Source: a virus
Strand: one strand, 5' to 3'
DNA: 29,234 bases
IMG/VR virus record: IMGVR_UViG_3300037502_001855
Span: 1 to 29,234 of that record
The first letter of the stretch is position 1. Each line of letters opens with the position of its first letter. Under the pieces are notes generated by a model that had not been told where the DNA came from, ran no database searches, and worked only from the letters and a program-made list of their open reading frames with translations. Shown here one piece after another: positions 28,140-29,234 of the stretch. The position numbers and the translations under genes are program-made.

Positions 28140-28152
28140 ATGAGGGGGAACG
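27838..28152. other. Gene-free region, candidate origin of replication
   Basis: This 315-base stretch has no credible gene; its open frames only translate the repeats. It contains the decamer array, AT-richer patches (TATCTATATGG near 27880; ATAAGAGAAATCCC near 27927-27940), an alternating purine-pyrimidine tract 27948-27963, and the palindrome CCATCGCGATGG at 28118-28129. Repeats, AT-rich patches and position just after a helicase gene are the hallmarks of iteron-type phage and plasmid origins. Replication function is inferred. The last repeats could also act as operators for the gene at 28153. Confidence 0.6.
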
Positions 28153-28704
28153 ATGACCAAGCATAAGACAGAACTGATCCACGTCTATCAGATTGACTTT
28201 GATAGCGAAAACTACTGGATTCGGCGGGCGCTTGAGGAAACCCTGCCCATGACTGACGGCGTCGCCCTCGATAACGTCAAGTTTCTATCACATGGGGTCG
28301 CCATCGAGACTGCGAAGGCAGTCCTCCTCAAGTACGCCGAGCTAACCCCTTACACCCGAGGAAGCTTCAACTCCACCTATGACCGAAAACTCGCCTCAGT
28401 CGCCTTTAAGGAGGACCTGAGTATGGCCAGCATCGAGGGACGATTCGTCGGTGATCCGCGGATTGAGGTCACTGACAACGGTTCAGTGAGCCTTAAACGA
28501 CCGACTCAGGCCCGGTTCGTTGGTCGTAAAAAAACCATCAAGACGGCGTTGATCGACGGTGAGACCTACACGAAGGAGACAACCGAGGAGATCTCCTCCC
28601 CCTGGTTCCCGGGTGTCATCGAAACTGTCACCCTGTGGTTGTCGGGCAGTCAAGTCTTATTTTTCGAGGAGGACAAGGGTGTCCACCTCGAGGAGGAACG
28701 ATGA
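28153..28704 (+). CDS. Orphan gene, lower GC, beside the iteron array
   Basis: A 183-residue protein with GAGGGGGAACG before ATG 28153. It has IHVYQIDFDSENYWIRRALEE at the start and a beta-rich end (TVTLWLSGSQVLFFEEDKG). Codon use is visibly less GC-rich than in all neighbours (many A/T third positions), suggesting recent gain. One iteron copy (28678-28687) lies in its 3' end, and its stop overlaps the next ATG. I recognise no family. It might bind the repeats or be an accessory gene carried with the origin; neither can be decided from sequence. Confidence 0.65.
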   Translation: MTKHKTELIHVYQIDFDSENYWIRRALEETLPMTDGVALDNVKFLSHGVAIETAKAVLLKYAELTPYTRGSFNSTYDRKLASVAFKEDLSMASIEGRFVGDPRIEVTDNGSVSLKRPTQARFVGRKKTIKTALIDGETYTKETTEEISSPWFPGVIETVTLWLSGSQVLFFEEDKGVHLEEER

Positions 28705-29099
28705 CCGAACGTCAGACCGAACTTGCTCGTCGTGCCGTCGCGGCGAAGGGTTGGCGATGGTTGCCGGGGATGCTCGAAAGCAAGGGGCTGCGGATCCTGC
28801 GTGTCGCGCCGGACGGGTATGCGTTCGCCTGGAATCAGAAGTATCACCATGGGTGGACCATCGGTTCGGAGGCGCTGCCGGACCTCGGAGATGCGGCAAC
28901 ACGGGGCTGTGTGCTCGAGCTGGTGCGAATGGCGTGGGAATCCAAGCGCGGCGCCGACGGCATCGCATCGACAGTCCACACCATGTCGGGATGGGGCGTC
29001 GGTAGTCGAGTGGGGTCCGAGTGTCTCGCGGCTATCGTACTCCCGACCTATGCGACCGAGGCCGACGCTCTCATCGCCGCGCTGGAGGCTGCACCATGA
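28701..29099 (+). CDS. Unknown protein, paralogue of the gene at 25515
   Basis: A 132-residue protein starting at the ATGA overlap with the orphan gene; GAGGAGG stands 6 bases upstream. It shares blocks with the 25515 product: KGWRWLPGM, LPDLGDAATRGCVLELVRMA and ATEADALIAALEAA. The middle differs (ILRVAPDGYAFAWNQKYHHGW). Together the two suggest an ancient duplication in a phage family of unknown function. GC content returns to the genome norm here. The stop overlaps the following ATG as ATGA. Confidence 0.65.
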   Translation: MTERQTELARRAVAAKGWRWLPGMLESKGLRILRVAPDGYAFAWNQKYHHGWTIGSEALPDLGDAATRGCVLELVRMAWESKRGADGIASTVHTMSGWGVGSRVGSECLAAIVLPTYATEADALIAALEAAP

Positions 29100-29234
29100 T
29101 CATAGGTTCGACCGACATTGTTAGCCCTGCACGCACCAGCGCGCGGGGCGTTCGTGCGTCGAAGTGGCGGGTCAACCTGCGTCATCGCGCACGCACGGGG
29201 GTACCCCCCTTATGTCACGGCCCGGGCCCCGACC
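29096..29234 (+). CDS. Terminal open frame, cut by the window end
   Basis: It starts at ATG 29096 in an ATGA overlap with the previous gene and stays open for 46 codons to the end: MIIGSTDIVSPARTSARGVR, then a basic segment ASKWRVNLRHRARTG, then VPPLCHGPGPD. If the ends are joined over the shared CCCCGACC, the frame goes on for 19 codons to a TGA at 65-67 that overlaps the first gene's ATG (64-66) as ATGA, giving about 65 residues. Composition is not strongly protein-like at the end, so part may be non-coding cos DNA. Confidence 0.4.
   Translation, partial: MIIGSTDIVSPARTSARGVRASKWRVNLRHRARTGVPPLCHGPGPD
29197..29234. other. Right end: palindromes and terminal 8-bp repeat
   Basis: GGGGGTACCCCC (29197-29208) is a perfect 12-base palindrome and GGCCCGGGCC (29219-29228) a perfect 10-base one. 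The last 8 bases, CCCCGACC, equal bases 1-8. Placed before the terminase genes in a circular map, this would be a typical cohesive-end region. The cut site itself cannot be seen. Confidence 0.45.

Overview
The window looks like a complete or nearly complete genome of a small, high-GC tailed phage (Caudoviricetes, siphovirus-like). It carries a full packaging, head, neck, tail and lysis series, a recombination operon, a regulatory switch and a replication block, and no host housekeeping gene. The host cannot be named from the sequence. High GC, good GGAG-type ribosome binding sites and sigma70-like promoters point to a high-GC bacterium. I see no integrase, no DNA polymerase, no tRNA gene and no CRISPR array.

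Layout. (1) 64-4360, plus strand: a possible small terminase, large terminase, portal, a small conserved head-region protein and a probable scaffold. (2) 4361-9114: the major capsid gene behind a strongly structured leader, head and neck proteins, and the probable tail tube. (3) 9115-19758: tail assembly chaperone with a probable -1 frameshift, a gp10-like protein, tape measure, a 1061-residue tail protein with sialidase-type Asp-boxes, a tail hub-like protein, fibre or decoration proteins and very small genes. (4) 19760-20652: an M15 peptidase endolysin and an XhlA-like membrane protein. (5) 20624-23719, minus strand: two small leading genes, a 30-residue membrane peptide, a RecT-like annealing protein, a PolB-type 3'-5' exonuclease and three small winged-helix-like proteins. 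(6) 23720-23918: a divergent control region with dyad operators lying on the -35 boxes. (7) 23919-26177, plus strand: an XRE-type regulator, small genes and a RuvC-like resolvase. (8) 26206-29234: its own promoter, a structured leader, a VapE/D5-type helicase-primase, an iteron-like array that is the best origin candidate, a lower-GC orphan gene and a terminal gene running off the window.

How it fits together. The divergent switch probably times two early operons. The leftward one supplies single-strand annealing recombination; the rightward one supplies junction resolution and, through its own promoter, a replicative helicase expected to work at the iteron array with host polymerase. The plus-strand head-to-lysis series is probably late. 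Genes are packed with ATGA, GTGA or TAATG overlaps, so translational coupling is the rule. The exceptions stand out: the capsid and helicase genes have long leaders that fold into multi-branched structures burying the ribosome binding site. The window ends share an 8-bp direct repeat next to GC-rich palindromes, consistent with cohesive ends or a circular map; across that junction the last reading frame would run into an ATGA overlap with the first gene.
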